Origin: Moritella sp. F3
Lineage (GTDB): Bacteria > Pseudomonadota > Gammaproteobacteria > Enterobacterales > Moritellaceae
Direction: 5' to 3'
Length of the DNA stretch: 64,000 bases
Assembly: GCF_015082335.1 (NCBI RefSeq)
Contig: NZ_BLRL01000001.1
Location: forward strand, 310,001 to 374,000
The notes under the pieces were generated by a model, which saw nothing but the letters and a program-made list of their open reading frames with translations, was not told the origin of the DNA and ran no database searches. This document shows positions 1-6,224 of this stretch, one piece after another. Positions within the stretch are counted from its first letter, which is position 1. The number at the start of each line of letters is the position of its first letter. Both the position numbers and the translations under genes were made by a program.

Positions 1-1
1 T

Positions 2-64
2 AAAGAATTTGCAGCAGCGCCTAAAAAAGCCAAAAAAAAGGTTAAAAAAAGAAATAGAAGATAA
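2..64 (+). CDS. C-terminal tail of an unidentified protein (partial)
   Basis: The window opens inside a reading frame that codes for about 20 residues and stops with TAA at 62-64. The tail is very basic: an AAPKKAKKK stretch followed by KKRNRR. Lys/Arg tails like this occur on RNA-binding proteins such as DEAD-box helicases, but nothing else of the gene is visible, so no function is assigned. It is on the opposite strand to the cassettes that follow, and I take it as the host gene bordering the distal end of the integron array. Confidence 0.45.
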   Translation, partial: KEFAAAPKKAKKKVKKRNRR

Positions 65-88
65 GGATGTAAATATAGCGATAAACGC

Positions 89-136
89 GCGTTCAGTACT
101 TAATACTTGTCACCATAAATATTAACTACTGAACGC
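89..136. terminator. Long imperfect inverted repeat after the window-edge gene
   Basis: The arms 89-105 and 120-136 match over 17 bases with one mismatch (GCGTTCAGTA at the start of the left arm, TACTGAACGC at the end of the right arm), around a 14-base loop. It lies 25 bases after the stop of the edge gene and downstream of the minus-strand Dabb gene. It could end transcription from either side, but there is no good T-run. An eroded attC is an alternative, but no core site was found. Confidence 0.4.
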
Positions 137-206
137 CCTGTTGTATTTATATGCCTAATATTAAATTTTACTCCCAAATCATTGGCTTGCTAGCAGCGAA
201 AAAACG

Positions 207-503
207 TTAAGCCTGATAATCAAAAACAATGATATCTTCGATTAATGGTCTAAAAACGTCTTTCAACGCTTCGTGTTCAGGATGTGGAAGATAATTTTGC
301 CTGCCATTTTCATCAGTAAATGTCATTAATACTGAATGTGTATACCCTTTATTTTTACCTTCAGGGCTATCATTTACACCCCACTCTACTGAAACTACAC
401 CCTCAACTTTCTCAGGCATAGATTCAAATAAGGATTTCAACTTCACTATTTCAGATACTTCTGAGTACTCTTTGAATTTTATAAGTAAAACATGTCTAAT
501 CAT
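207..503 (-). CDS. Dabb-domain (stress-responsive A/B barrel) protein
   Basis: A 98-residue protein that is a single Dabb domain: it opens with MIRHVLLIKFK, has the central VSVEWGVND segment and a YTHSVLMTF strand, then a Pro/His stretch (YLPHPEHEAL) before an FDYQA end. Dabb proteins are small dimeric alpha/beta barrels found in stress proteins and a few cyclases and aldolases; the substrate here is unknown. The start is secure because an AGGAGG-like site lies just upstream. It is the most distal gene of the array and has no recognisable attC of its own, so its cassette end is probably eroded. The ABM-domain gene lies upstream in the same direction; both are ferredoxin-like-fold proteins. 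Confidence 0.75.
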   Translation of the reverse strand: MIRHVLLIKFKEYSEVSEIVKLKSLFESMPEKVEGVVSVEWGVNDSPEGKNKGYTHSVLMTFTDENGRQNYLPHPEHEALKDVFRPLIEDIIVFDYQA

Positions 504-513
504 TCATTCCCTC

Positions 514-549
514 CTAGCAACTAATACCCCATTAAAGGGGAATTACTGG
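514..549. repeat. Short hairpin between the Dabb and ABM genes
   Basis: A near-palindrome of the form TAATACCCC, six bases, GGGGAATTA lies between the stop of the ABM gene and the ribosome site of the Dabb gene. It may be a weak terminator or attenuator, or what is left of a cassette junction. The position of a junction is inferred; only the inverted repeat is seen. Confidence 0.35.
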
Positions 550-867
550 TTATATGCCGTAATCTCGCTCTACTTTTGATATACGCACTTTAAAAGACTC
601 ATACCAAGACTTACGTCCAGTTTTTTGAGCTTCTAAATGCTCAGAGTTTGCTTTCCACCTTTTAATTGAATCAAGATCAGCCCAGTAAGAAACAGTTATA
701 CCTACATCTTCTCTTGCTGACTCCACACCCAAAAATCCAGATTGTTGTGCTGCTAGCACAGTCATTCTATTGGCCATTTCACCATAGCCATTTTCACCTT
801 CTGTTCGTGTAGATGTGAATATGACAGCATAATATGGTGGTTTAGGCGTATCAGCGATAACGGACAT
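550..867 (-). CDS. Antibiotic biosynthesis monooxygenase (ABM) domain protein
   Basis: A 105-residue protein of the ABM family: PYYAVIFTSTRT strand, a helix with MANRMTVLAAQQSGFLGVES, then the family's ITVSYWADLDSIKRWK segment and an EAQKTGRKSWYESFKVR helix. The ITVSYW...W pattern is typical of ABM proteins such as heme-degrading and quinol monooxygenases, but the substrate cannot be read from sequence. The start at 867 was chosen over one eight codons upstream because AGGAG sits six bases before this ATG. It lies in the array between a probable attC remnant (961-990) and the Dabb gene, and may have entered as a cassette. Confidence 0.7.
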   Translation of the reverse strand: MSVIADTPKPPYYAVIFTSTRTEGENGYGEMANRMTVLAAQQSGFLGVESAREDVGITVSYWADLDSIKRWKANSEHLEAQKTGRKSWYESFKVRISKVERDYGI

Positions 868-892
868 TGGTGCTCCTAGGTATATAGACATA

Positions 893-960
893 ATGACTCC
901 TCACGAGAGTTAGTTTTTATTGGCATGAACCTCTGTGTTTTACTTGACGTCGGGAGTCAT
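893..960. repeat. Inverted repeat upstream of the ABM gene
   Basis: ATGACTCC at 893-900 and GGAGTCAT at 953-960 are perfect arms, extended inward by ACG/CGT after a two-base bulge, with about 40 bases between. The bulged arm layout recalls an attC, but no R'' core could be placed. It could also be an operator or leader structure for the ABM gene. Confidence 0.3.
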
Positions 961-990
961 ACTAACGCCGTCTTAAATGCTTTATTATGC
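961..990 (-). repeat. Probable deleted attC remnant
   Basis: The stretch begins ACTAACGCC and ends TTATTATGC, which match the two outer ends of the complete attC sites of this array (for example TAACGCC at one end and GTTATGC at the other), but the ~70 bases between are missing. The stop codon of the GNAT gene lies in its right end, as in the intact sites. I read it as an attC that has lost its centre. Confidence 0.35.
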
Positions 991-1419
991 GCGTACTAAT
1001 TGGTGACGCATTTCTATTAATTGATGCTCACCAACAACTTCTACTTCTTGGATAAATTCAAAACCAAATCTTTCATAGTAGCTTCGCAAATAGCCGTGAG
1101 CATGAATTTCTATAGATCTTACACCTTTCTGATTAGCATGTTCCATTAATGCTTTCACTACAACTGAGGCAATACCACAACCTCGATAAGCATCAAGCAC
1201 TGCAACTCTAGCCATGACCGAAGAACCATCAGTATTAGTAACCAAGCGAGCAGTTGCTACAGGTCGCTCAACTTCCATAACAAGGGCGTGTTCTGACACA
1301 CTATCTAGACCGTCAAGATCCAACTCACTTGGAATATTTTGCTCGACAGTAAATACTTGATAACGAATAGCTTGGGCCTTTTCTATGAGCTCAGCGGACT
1401 TTCCAATAGTAACTTCCAT
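985..1419 (-). CDS. GNAT N-acetyltransferase (ElaA-like), integron cassette
   Basis: A 144-residue GNAT-fold acetyltransferase. It begins with the ElaA-like IRYQVFTVEQNIP segment, has a VARLVT-type strand, the acetyl-CoA binding loop YRGCGIASVVVKALMEHA (Q/RxxGxG/A variant) and ends with YYERFGFEF, the usual C-terminal strand of the family. The acceptor is unknown. The start at 1419 is preferred because AAGGA lies seven bases before it; an ATG seven codons upstream (1440) lies inside the attC core. It is a cassette gene: the VCR-like attC abuts its 5' side, and its 3' attC appears deleted. Confidence 0.8.
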   Translation of the reverse strand: MEVTIGKSAELIEKAQAIRYQVFTVEQNIPSELDLDGLDSVSEHALVMEVERPVATARLVTNTDGSSVMARVAVLDAYRGCGIASVVVKALMEHANQKGVRSIEIHAHGYLRSYYERFGFEFIQEVEVVGEHQLIEMRHQLVRA

Positions 1420-1436
1420 GCCAACTTCCTTTAAAC

Positions 1437-1560
1437 ACATAACGATTCAATAAGGGATAAGCTAACGCAATACCTAAGCAATTGCAGCCACCTTAAACAC
1501 TAAAACCCACACATACTAAAATGCCACCGTTGCGAATCCCTCTTAAACAACTTGCTACGT
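1437..1560 (-). repeat. attC site, long VCR-like type, with degenerate outer core
   Basis: A 124-base site, longer than the ~99-base sites that dominate the array and close to the length of Vibrio VCR repeats. ACATAAC at 1437-1443 is the core (GTTATGT read on the gene strand). Inner arms AAGGGAT/ATCCCTCTT and CGCAA/TTGCG give the stem with unpaired bases expected of an attC. The far end reads GCTACGT, so on the gene strand the outer core is ACGTAGC instead of RYYYAAC, which should hinder recombination there. Confidence 0.6.
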
Positions 1561-1595
1561 GCGTGGCTCATGAGGGCTTAGAACTTTCAGATATA

Positions 1596-1907
1596 TCACC
1601 CAACGACTTTAAAGCTGATAAAGTACAGACTATTTTCTGTTGGATAGATCTTACGTAAGATCCATTTGAGTATAAAAACAAATGGTAGATTCTCAGCTTT
1701 TGCATGCATTCTATGTAGTTGATCAAACTCCACATACTCAATACCAAGTATTTCTAGCTTACAAATCTTTCGATTGTCTTCATGAGCAAAAGCCTCCACT
1801 ACCTGCCCAACAGAGTAATGACTCTCTAATTCATCACGAATCGTTGCAGTCTTTTTACCTGATAGGATTTGACGCTCCATCCTTGCAAAAAATGTGATTT
1901 TATCCAA
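1596..1907 (-). CDS. yqfB: YqfB-like ASCH protein, probable N4-acetylcytidine amidohydrolase
   Basis: At 103 residues it has the same length as E. coli YqfB, which hydrolyses N4-acetylcytidine. The family signature ITFFARMERQILSGKKTATIRDE is present in the same place as in E. coli. The residues that correspond to the catalytic Lys21, Thr24 and Glu74 are all retained, as K19, T22 and E72. The YPTENSLYFISF end also matches. The start is a TTG; no ATG is in frame nearby. It is a complete integron cassette with an attC on each side, so an enzyme usually met as a core gene is here mobile cargo. Confidence 0.85.
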   Translation of the reverse strand: MDKITFFARMERQILSGKKTATIRDELESHYSVGQVVEAFAHEDNRKICKLEILGIEYVEFDQLHRMHAKAENLPFVFILKWILRKIYPTENSLYFISFKVVG

Positions 1908-1943
1908 TGAATTACGCCTACTTTCTTACTGATTAGTCCAAGT

Positions 1944-2042
1944 ACACAACGCCTTATTCAGAGGCAAAAAATAGTTGGTTAAAATAAGCGACGCAGGAGC
2001 AAAAACCAACTGTTTTTGTCCTGTTGAATTGACTTGTTATGC
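1944..2042 (-). repeat. attC site of the membrane-protein cassette
   Basis: A 99-base site from ACACAAC to GTTATGC, read on the plus strand. The centre has AGTTGGTT and AACCAACT arms, with the words TAAAATAAGCG and CAGGAGCAAAA between them, nearly identical to the sites at 2571 and 6124. It follows directly on the stop codon of the membrane-protein gene at 2044. Confidence 0.88.
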
Positions 2043-2043
2043 A

Positions 2044-2574
2044 TTATCTCCGCTTATACATCAGACCAAATGAACCTTTTGACCAAGACTCTGAAAAGTA
2101 ATCTCCCACTTTTAATGATTCAAAATGTTTCTTTGAAACGTCAAGTTTAGTTGGTTCATTTGAATGAGTTGTCTGAATATAAACATAGTAACTCATACCA
2201 CCCTTAGTACTTTCATATGTGTCTAGCTCCACAACTTCACCAGTTAGTTGAACTTGTTGCTGATCGCCAACCATTGCGTTTAAACCCATAACATAGCCAC
2301 CACTTATCAAAATAAGCATTGCGGCAATAATTGACGTCCACAATAAACCTTTTATTTTTCCCGCTTTCCGACGGTATTCAGGGACTTTACATAGGTAAAC
2401 GTAGAAGCAAAGTATACCGATTGGAAAAGATAAGTATTTAAATGCCCAAATAAATGATTCGTTAAGGATTGTGTCGTACATAAATGTTGGAACAACACCA
2501 ACTAAGATATATACAAGAAAAACCCAATCACCATATTTTTTAAGATAATACTCCACGCTACATCCATAATTCAT
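2044..2574 (-). CDS. Three-helix membrane protein of unknown function, integron cassette
   Basis: A 176-residue protein I do not recognise. Residues ~17-35, ~45-63 and ~77-97 are hydrophobic membrane segments with a basic loop (KVPEYRRKAGK) between the second and third. The C-terminal ~75 residues are soluble and beta-rich, with LTGEVVELDTYES and YYVYIQTTHSNEPTKL strands that suggest a small OB- or SH3-like domain. The ATG lies within the attC core of the upstream cassette junction (GTTATG), and the only visible ribosome site, GAGG, is also attC sequence four bases before it. There is almost no 5' leader. The gene is a full cassette between two attC sites. Confidence 0.65.
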   Translation of the reverse strand: MNYGCSVEYYLKKYGDWVFLVYILVGVVPTFMYDTILNESFIWAFKYLSFPIGILCFYVYLCKVPEYRRKAGKIKGLLWTSIIAAMLILISGGYVMGLNAMVGDQQQVQLTGEVVELDTYESTKGGMSYYVYIQTTHSNEPTKLDVSKKHFESLKVGDYFSESWSKGSFGLMYKRR

Positions 2575-2669
2575 AACGCCTCACTAAAAGGCAAATAATA
2601 GTTGGTTAAAATAAGCGACGAAGGAGCAAAAACCAACTGTTATTTGTCCTTTTGAGTGACTTGTTATGT
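2571..2669 (-). repeat. attC site of the GNAT (170-residue) cassette
   Basis: A 99-base site from TCATAAC to GTTATGT. The centre is nearly the same as in the sites at 1944 and 6124 (AGTTGGTT ... AACCAACT). The stop of the GNAT gene overlaps its right core and the start codon of the next gene overlaps its left core, so it joins two genes with no spare bases. Confidence 0.9.
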
Positions 2670-3176
2670 TTGTGACAACTGATACTCATAAAAATCTGTT
2701 TCATCGTTTTCACTAGCACTCTTAACAAAACCAAGTTTATGGAGCAATTTGGATGAAACGATGTTGTTAGTGGCTACACCTGCAATTAATCGCTTTATTT
2801 TGTTCTCATGCTTAATAAAATCAATTAACCCCTTCAGTAACTCAGTAGCGTAGCCTTTGCACCAGTATGACTCACCAAGAAGATAACCAATATGAGCATC
2901 CGCATCATTTCCGACAAATACGAAAACAAAACCAATTGTCGTATTTGTGCCTGTATGCTTCACCATAAACAAACGGCTTTCCGACACCATTTTTTTATAC
3001 CAGTCTTGAGCATCTGAGAGCGAATTAATATTTCGAAAATATGGAGGAAGGCTCTCTACTACTTTGGTAGTTAACAATTCCGTGATGGAAACTAAAGTTT
3101 CAGTTTCCAGTGTACCACTGAAAACTTCGACCACGGATAACCTTGAGGTTTGATAGATAAACGTCAAAATTGACAC
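2664..3176 (-). CDS. GNAT N-acetyltransferase, integron cassette
   Basis: A 170-residue acetyltransferase of the RimJ/RimL-like branch of the GNAT fold. The family strands are visible: RLFMVKHTGTNTTIGFVFVF, then ADAHIGYLLGESYWCKGYATELLKGL, which holds the acetyl-CoA loop WCKGYA, then IAGVATNNIVSSKLLHKLGF, the typical motif B with Asn and KLGF. Substrate unknown. The start has GGAG five bases upstream. GNAT genes are among the most common cassette cargo; some are toxins of toxin-antitoxin pairs, but no antitoxin gene precedes this one. Confidence 0.8.
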   Translation of the reverse strand: MSILTFIYQTSRLSVVEVFSGTLETETLVSITELLTTKVVESLPPYFRNINSLSDAQDWYKKMVSESRLFMVKHTGTNTTIGFVFVFVGNDADAHIGYLLGESYWCKGYATELLKGLIDFIKHENKIKRLIAGVATNNIVSSKLLHKLGFVKSASENDETDFYEYQLSQT

Positions 3177-3192
3177 TCCATTTCAATAGCAA

Positions 3193-3291
3193 ACATAACG
3201 CCCCAAGCAGGGGCAATTTAAAGCAGGCTAAAATAGGAGCCAAGCGACGGGAGCCTACTTTAAATTGTCCCGCTGACTTGGCTTGTTAGTT
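3193..3291 (-). repeat. attC site of the SUKH cassette, divergent stem
   Basis: A 99-base site from ACATAAC to GTTAGTT. The outer ends (CATAACGCCCC and GACTTGGCTTGTTAG) follow the array pattern, but the long inner stem differs: AATTTAAAGCAGGCT pairs with AGCCTACTTTAAATT. It also has a CCCC/GGGG pair near the left core. The fold, and not the sequence, is kept, as expected of attC sites. Confidence 0.85.
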
Positions 3292-3297
3292 GTACGT

Positions 3298-3669
3298 TTA
3301 CTCTTCGGACTCTGCAATCATTTGGCCACGCCACTCAGACACATTTGCCCACTTTTCGTTAGTAACGCCGTTATGTGACCAAAACACAACTTAACCATAA
3401 GAGTTTAAGCAATAGTAGTCTGAGTTATCTTCACAAATGGGCAGCAATTCCGTTGGTAAGTCGTAAAACTCTCGTGCACTTTCCAAAACTTCAAATATGT
3501 CTGCGTAGCTCGGAGGACCGACAATCTCAAGTGCTTCCAATAGTGCATAGCCTAAATCATAACCCGATTTTATAAATGCTATATATTCCGTTGAAAATCT
3601 GAACCCGAGCTTTTCTTGAGCTTGGGCTATTTCAATATCAGTTGGTATTCTTGGTGCTAACTCTTCCAT
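3298..3669 (-). pseudogene. SMI1/KNR4 (SUKH) immunity-type gene broken by a nonsense codon
   Basis: The frame from 3669 codes for a SUKH-type protein: IPTDIEIAQAQEKLGFRFSTEYIAFI at the start and ICEDNSDYYCLNSYG near the middle. It meets TAA at 3391-3393. The same frame then continues without interruption for 30 more codons (VVFWSHNG, then WANVSEWRG) to a TAA at 3298, only seven bases from the attC core. VVFWSHNG is normal SUKH sequence, and a GAA to TAA change would restore the common GEVVFWSHNG. SUKH proteins mostly serve as immunity proteins against polymorphic toxins. Either a recent pseudogene, or a sequencing error; a 92-residue truncated product would lack the last strand and helix. Confidence 0.75.
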
Positions 3670-3692
3670 TAACTCAGATTCTCAGTAAGTAC

Positions 3693-3784
3693 AACTAACG
3701 CCTCGTTAAGCGGATAATAATGGTTGGCTATAATCGCGGAGCGATGGCCAACCATTATTGTTCCGTTTAAACGACTTGTTAGAT
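3693..3784 (-). repeat. attC site of the 769-residue gene cassette
   Basis: A 92-base site from AACTAAC to GTTAGAT. The inner stem is AATGGTTGGC / GCCAACCATT around ATAATCGCGGAGCGAT, so it differs from the 1944/2571/6124 group, while the outer ends (TAACGCCTCGTTAAG and CGACTTGTTAG) follow the same pattern. Confidence 0.88.
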
Positions 3785-3790
3785 TTTTAT

Positions 3791-6100
3791 TTAAGCTGTC
3801 ATTTGCTTAAACATGCATATGTATTTAACAAAAAGATCGGCTATATAGTGTGCTTTATTAAAGAGAATGTGCCTTTCTTCTTTGCTAGGTACTTCACCAT
3901 GTGCTCTATCATTCCTTTCTTCTCTTAGCGTGTTTAAATGATGTCCTTTTGTTACGACACCTTCACGGACGACACAGTTAATCATTAAAAACAGTTTAGA
4001 TAGATCTTTTGAGTTAACAGTCATTTTTCCAAGAGTTTTTTGTTGTTTTAAATATGCTTTAAGTGATGTCTCAAATAACAACCCTAATTCATACAGGGCA
4101 AGGTCAACTTTTTCAAGTGTCAACATTTCCAGAGGCCTTTCTAATGCACTTAATATTAAATTGTTTGATGTATATTTTCCTACATCAACTGCTATTTTCT
4201 CAACAGTTTCGTGGTGTGAGTACATAGCATAGTATTTGTTATTTTCTTGGTACTGCGTGATACCTTTCATTTTATCTAGATACTGATAAAACGTTGGCCT
4301 TTGACATTCAATTACTTTTAAGACTTCGAGATACAAGTTTCCTTTAAGCATTGGAATATTCGGCTGCTCAAACAAAATAGCTTTAATTTCATCCTGAACA
4401 CGATCGCGTAGAAGTACTCGTTTTATTCTGGGTTTAATTAAGTCTAAGTTTGAACAAGTTACAAGCTTTGATCTTTTTCCGCTTTGCGCATTGATCTCTA
4501 ATCCTGATGTTACGAGTAATCTTTGTCTGATACTAGCTTGAGAAAGCTTTGTCGTAGTTTCAATTGATTTAATCAAGGAAGATAAAACAATTGGGTTTGA
4601 GGTTAATAAAACGTCCTTAATCGCATTCGTGAATTCTAATTCAGAAATACTTCTGTTTACTTGTCTCTTTTGTGCGGCAGGTAAACGCCATGCATTTAAT
4701 GCAAACTCATTAACTCCAACTCTCGTAAATAGTTTTTGATCATTAAGATAAACTTTTAATGATTTAACTGATGCATCTGGTCGGATATTTTCAATTTCTT
4801 CTACTATTTGATTAAACTTAAGTGGCTTACCTGATAAATGGAGGACTTTTTCAATAGCTTGAATAATAGTTAAGTTTGAAGTGTTTTCCCACTTTGAGAG
4901 AGCCCATTCACCACTTCTACCAATAGGGGTAAAACGTGTATCTGCGACTATTTGGTTTTTCAAGTTAGTTTCTAAAATAGGTGTAAAGTCACTATTACTC
5001 TTACACAATAAATTGATTTCTTTGTTTATTTTTGAAAAATGCATAGATTTTTCATGAGACTCCAAAACTCTATACGCTTTGTCTGCGGCACTCCTCAATC
5101 TTGAAAATTTAACTGTTACAAACTCACCATCATAATCAATATCTTCTATTGATGATATTGCAATAGAAATTGATTGATTGATCGTTTTAGAAGGTTTTTT
5201 TAATTTTTTCTTAACTAGAACAGTCAGTTCAAAAATAGGAATAGAATCTACATTGTCATAAATAATATCTAATGCTTGAAATATACTCTCTAGGTCTTTC
5301 TTTTTATAATTTGCAGTTTGAATCCATGATTCAGTTATTTCCCCTCTAAAGCCAAGAACCTTTCTAGGTGTTTTGGTATAACCTAATACCTTCATAAATA
5401 AGTTAAAATATTCTATTGGAAGTGTTTCATTGTATTTATCTTGAAGAATACGCTCAGCATCAACTTTTAGCAGGATAGGGTTGAAACCTTCAAAGCACTC
5501 TAAAGCCTCATTAAAGTTTTCTATAAGTAGAGAACATAACTTCCATCCTTTGGTTTTAAGCTCCCCTTTCAATAATAGAGCTAATTGCTTTATTATTTTT
5601 GATTCAATTTGCTCTATTCTCTGCTTGCTAACATTATAGAAAGTACCTATGTCTTCAAAGGTATACTGCTTGTTACCGTTAAGTCCGAACCTCTTATTAA
5701 TAATATCCAAATCACGTTCATAGTTCTTTTTATGTTTTTCAGTTAAATATAGTTCAAGAACTGCTGGAAACGCTTCAACAAGGTTACCTTTTGCAGAAGA
5801 TAACAATTCATCACAACCTGCTATCAATTTTTTCAATTGAGGCTCAGTCGCCTTCTCTACAGTTTGAATGAATTGTCTTATAGATGATTTACTATCCAAA
5901 ATTGTTTTTTCTCCAATACCATCCATGGTAGGGAGGTCTTTAAATATTATTGAAATGGCTTCGTGACTGTTTTTTGCCTTCTGGGCTTTAACTATATTTA
6001 AAGCTCTTTTAGGTAGCCCTATAGATTCAACAGGGATACTTTCAGCTCTTGTAATGAATAATGTTGAAAAATATTCCTTGTCTATGTTCTCGATTAGCAT
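3791..6100 (-). CDS. Large multidomain protein of unknown function in an integron cassette; candidate defence gene
   Basis: A 769-residue protein I cannot name. Residues ~24-78 look like the helix-hairpin-helix C-terminal domain of RNA polymerase alpha (VESIGLPKRALN and LPTMDGIGEKT). Residues ~127-172 look like sigma-70 region 4: RDLDIINKRFGL, then FEDIGTFYNVSKQRIEQIESK. The middle has further winged-helix-like segments, one HARE-HTH-like (LHLSGKPLKFNQIVEEI). The last ~130 residues are helical with RNDRAH at 729-734, an R-x4-H motif as in HEPN domains (often RNases). No membrane segment. The product would be a cytosolic DNA- or RNA-binding protein with a possible nuclease end. It is a complete 2.4-kb cassette, unusually large, and next to an SRA-HNH restriction gene. 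The defence role is inference. Confidence 0.6.
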   Translation of the reverse strand: MLIENIDKEYFSTLFITRAESIPVESIGLPKRALNIVKAQKAKNSHEAISIIFKDLPTMDGIGEKTILDSKSSIRQFIQTVEKATEPQLKKLIAGCDELLSSAKGNLVEAFPAVLELYLTEKHKKNYERDLDIINKRFGLNGNKQYTFEDIGTFYNVSKQRIEQIESKIIKQLALLLKGELKTKGWKLCSLLIENFNEALECFEGFNPILLKVDAERILQDKYNETLPIEYFNLFMKVLGYTKTPRKVLGFRGEITESWIQTANYKKKDLESIFQALDIIYDNVDSIPIFELTVLVKKKLKKPSKTINQSISIAISSIEDIDYDGEFVTVKFSRLRSAADKAYRVLESHEKSMHFSKINKEINLLCKSNSDFTPILETNLKNQIVADTRFTPIGRSGEWALSKWENTSNLTIIQAIEKVLHLSGKPLKFNQIVEEIENIRPDASVKSLKVYLNDQKLFTRVGVNEFALNAWRLPAAQKRQVNRSISELEFTNAIKDVLLTSNPIVLSSLIKSIETTTKLSQASIRQRLLVTSGLEINAQSGKRSKLVTCSNLDLIKPRIKRVLLRDRVQDEIKAILFEQPNIPMLKGNLYLEVLKVIECQRPTFYQYLDKMKGITQYQENNKYYAMYSHHETVEKIAVDVGKYTSNNLILSALERPLEMLTLEKVDLALYELGLLFETSLKAYLKQQKTLGKMTVNSKDLSKLFLMINCVVREGVVTKGHHLNTLREERNDRAHGEVPSKEERHILFNKAHYIADLFVKYICMFKQMTA

Positions 6101-6123
6101 ACATACATCCGGTTATGTTTAAA

Positions 6124-6224
6124 ATCTAACGCCTCATTAAGAGGCAATAAAATAGTTGGTTAAAATAAGCGACGAAGGAGCAAAAACCAACTGTTTTTTG
6201 TCCTGCTTTAATGACTTGTTAGGC
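6124..6224 (-). repeat. attC site of the SRA-HNH cassette
   Basis: A 101-base site from ATCTAAC to GTTAGGC, which on the gene strand gives clean GCCTAAC (outer core) and GTTAGAT (inner core). Inner arms AGTTGGTT and AACCAACT with GACGAAGGAG between are shared with the sites at 1944 and 2571. The stop codon of the SRA-HNH gene lies in the outer core. Confidence 0.92.

Noticed and set aside
89..136. Distal attC site after the Dabb gene
   Set aside because: The arms are continuous without the bulged extra bases of an attC, and no RYYYAAC or GTTRRRY core pair fits; kept as an inverted repeat or terminator.
1682..1897. Plus-strand gene opposite the YqfB-like gene
   Set aside because: It lies wholly antisense to a protein with a full family match and has no ribosome site.
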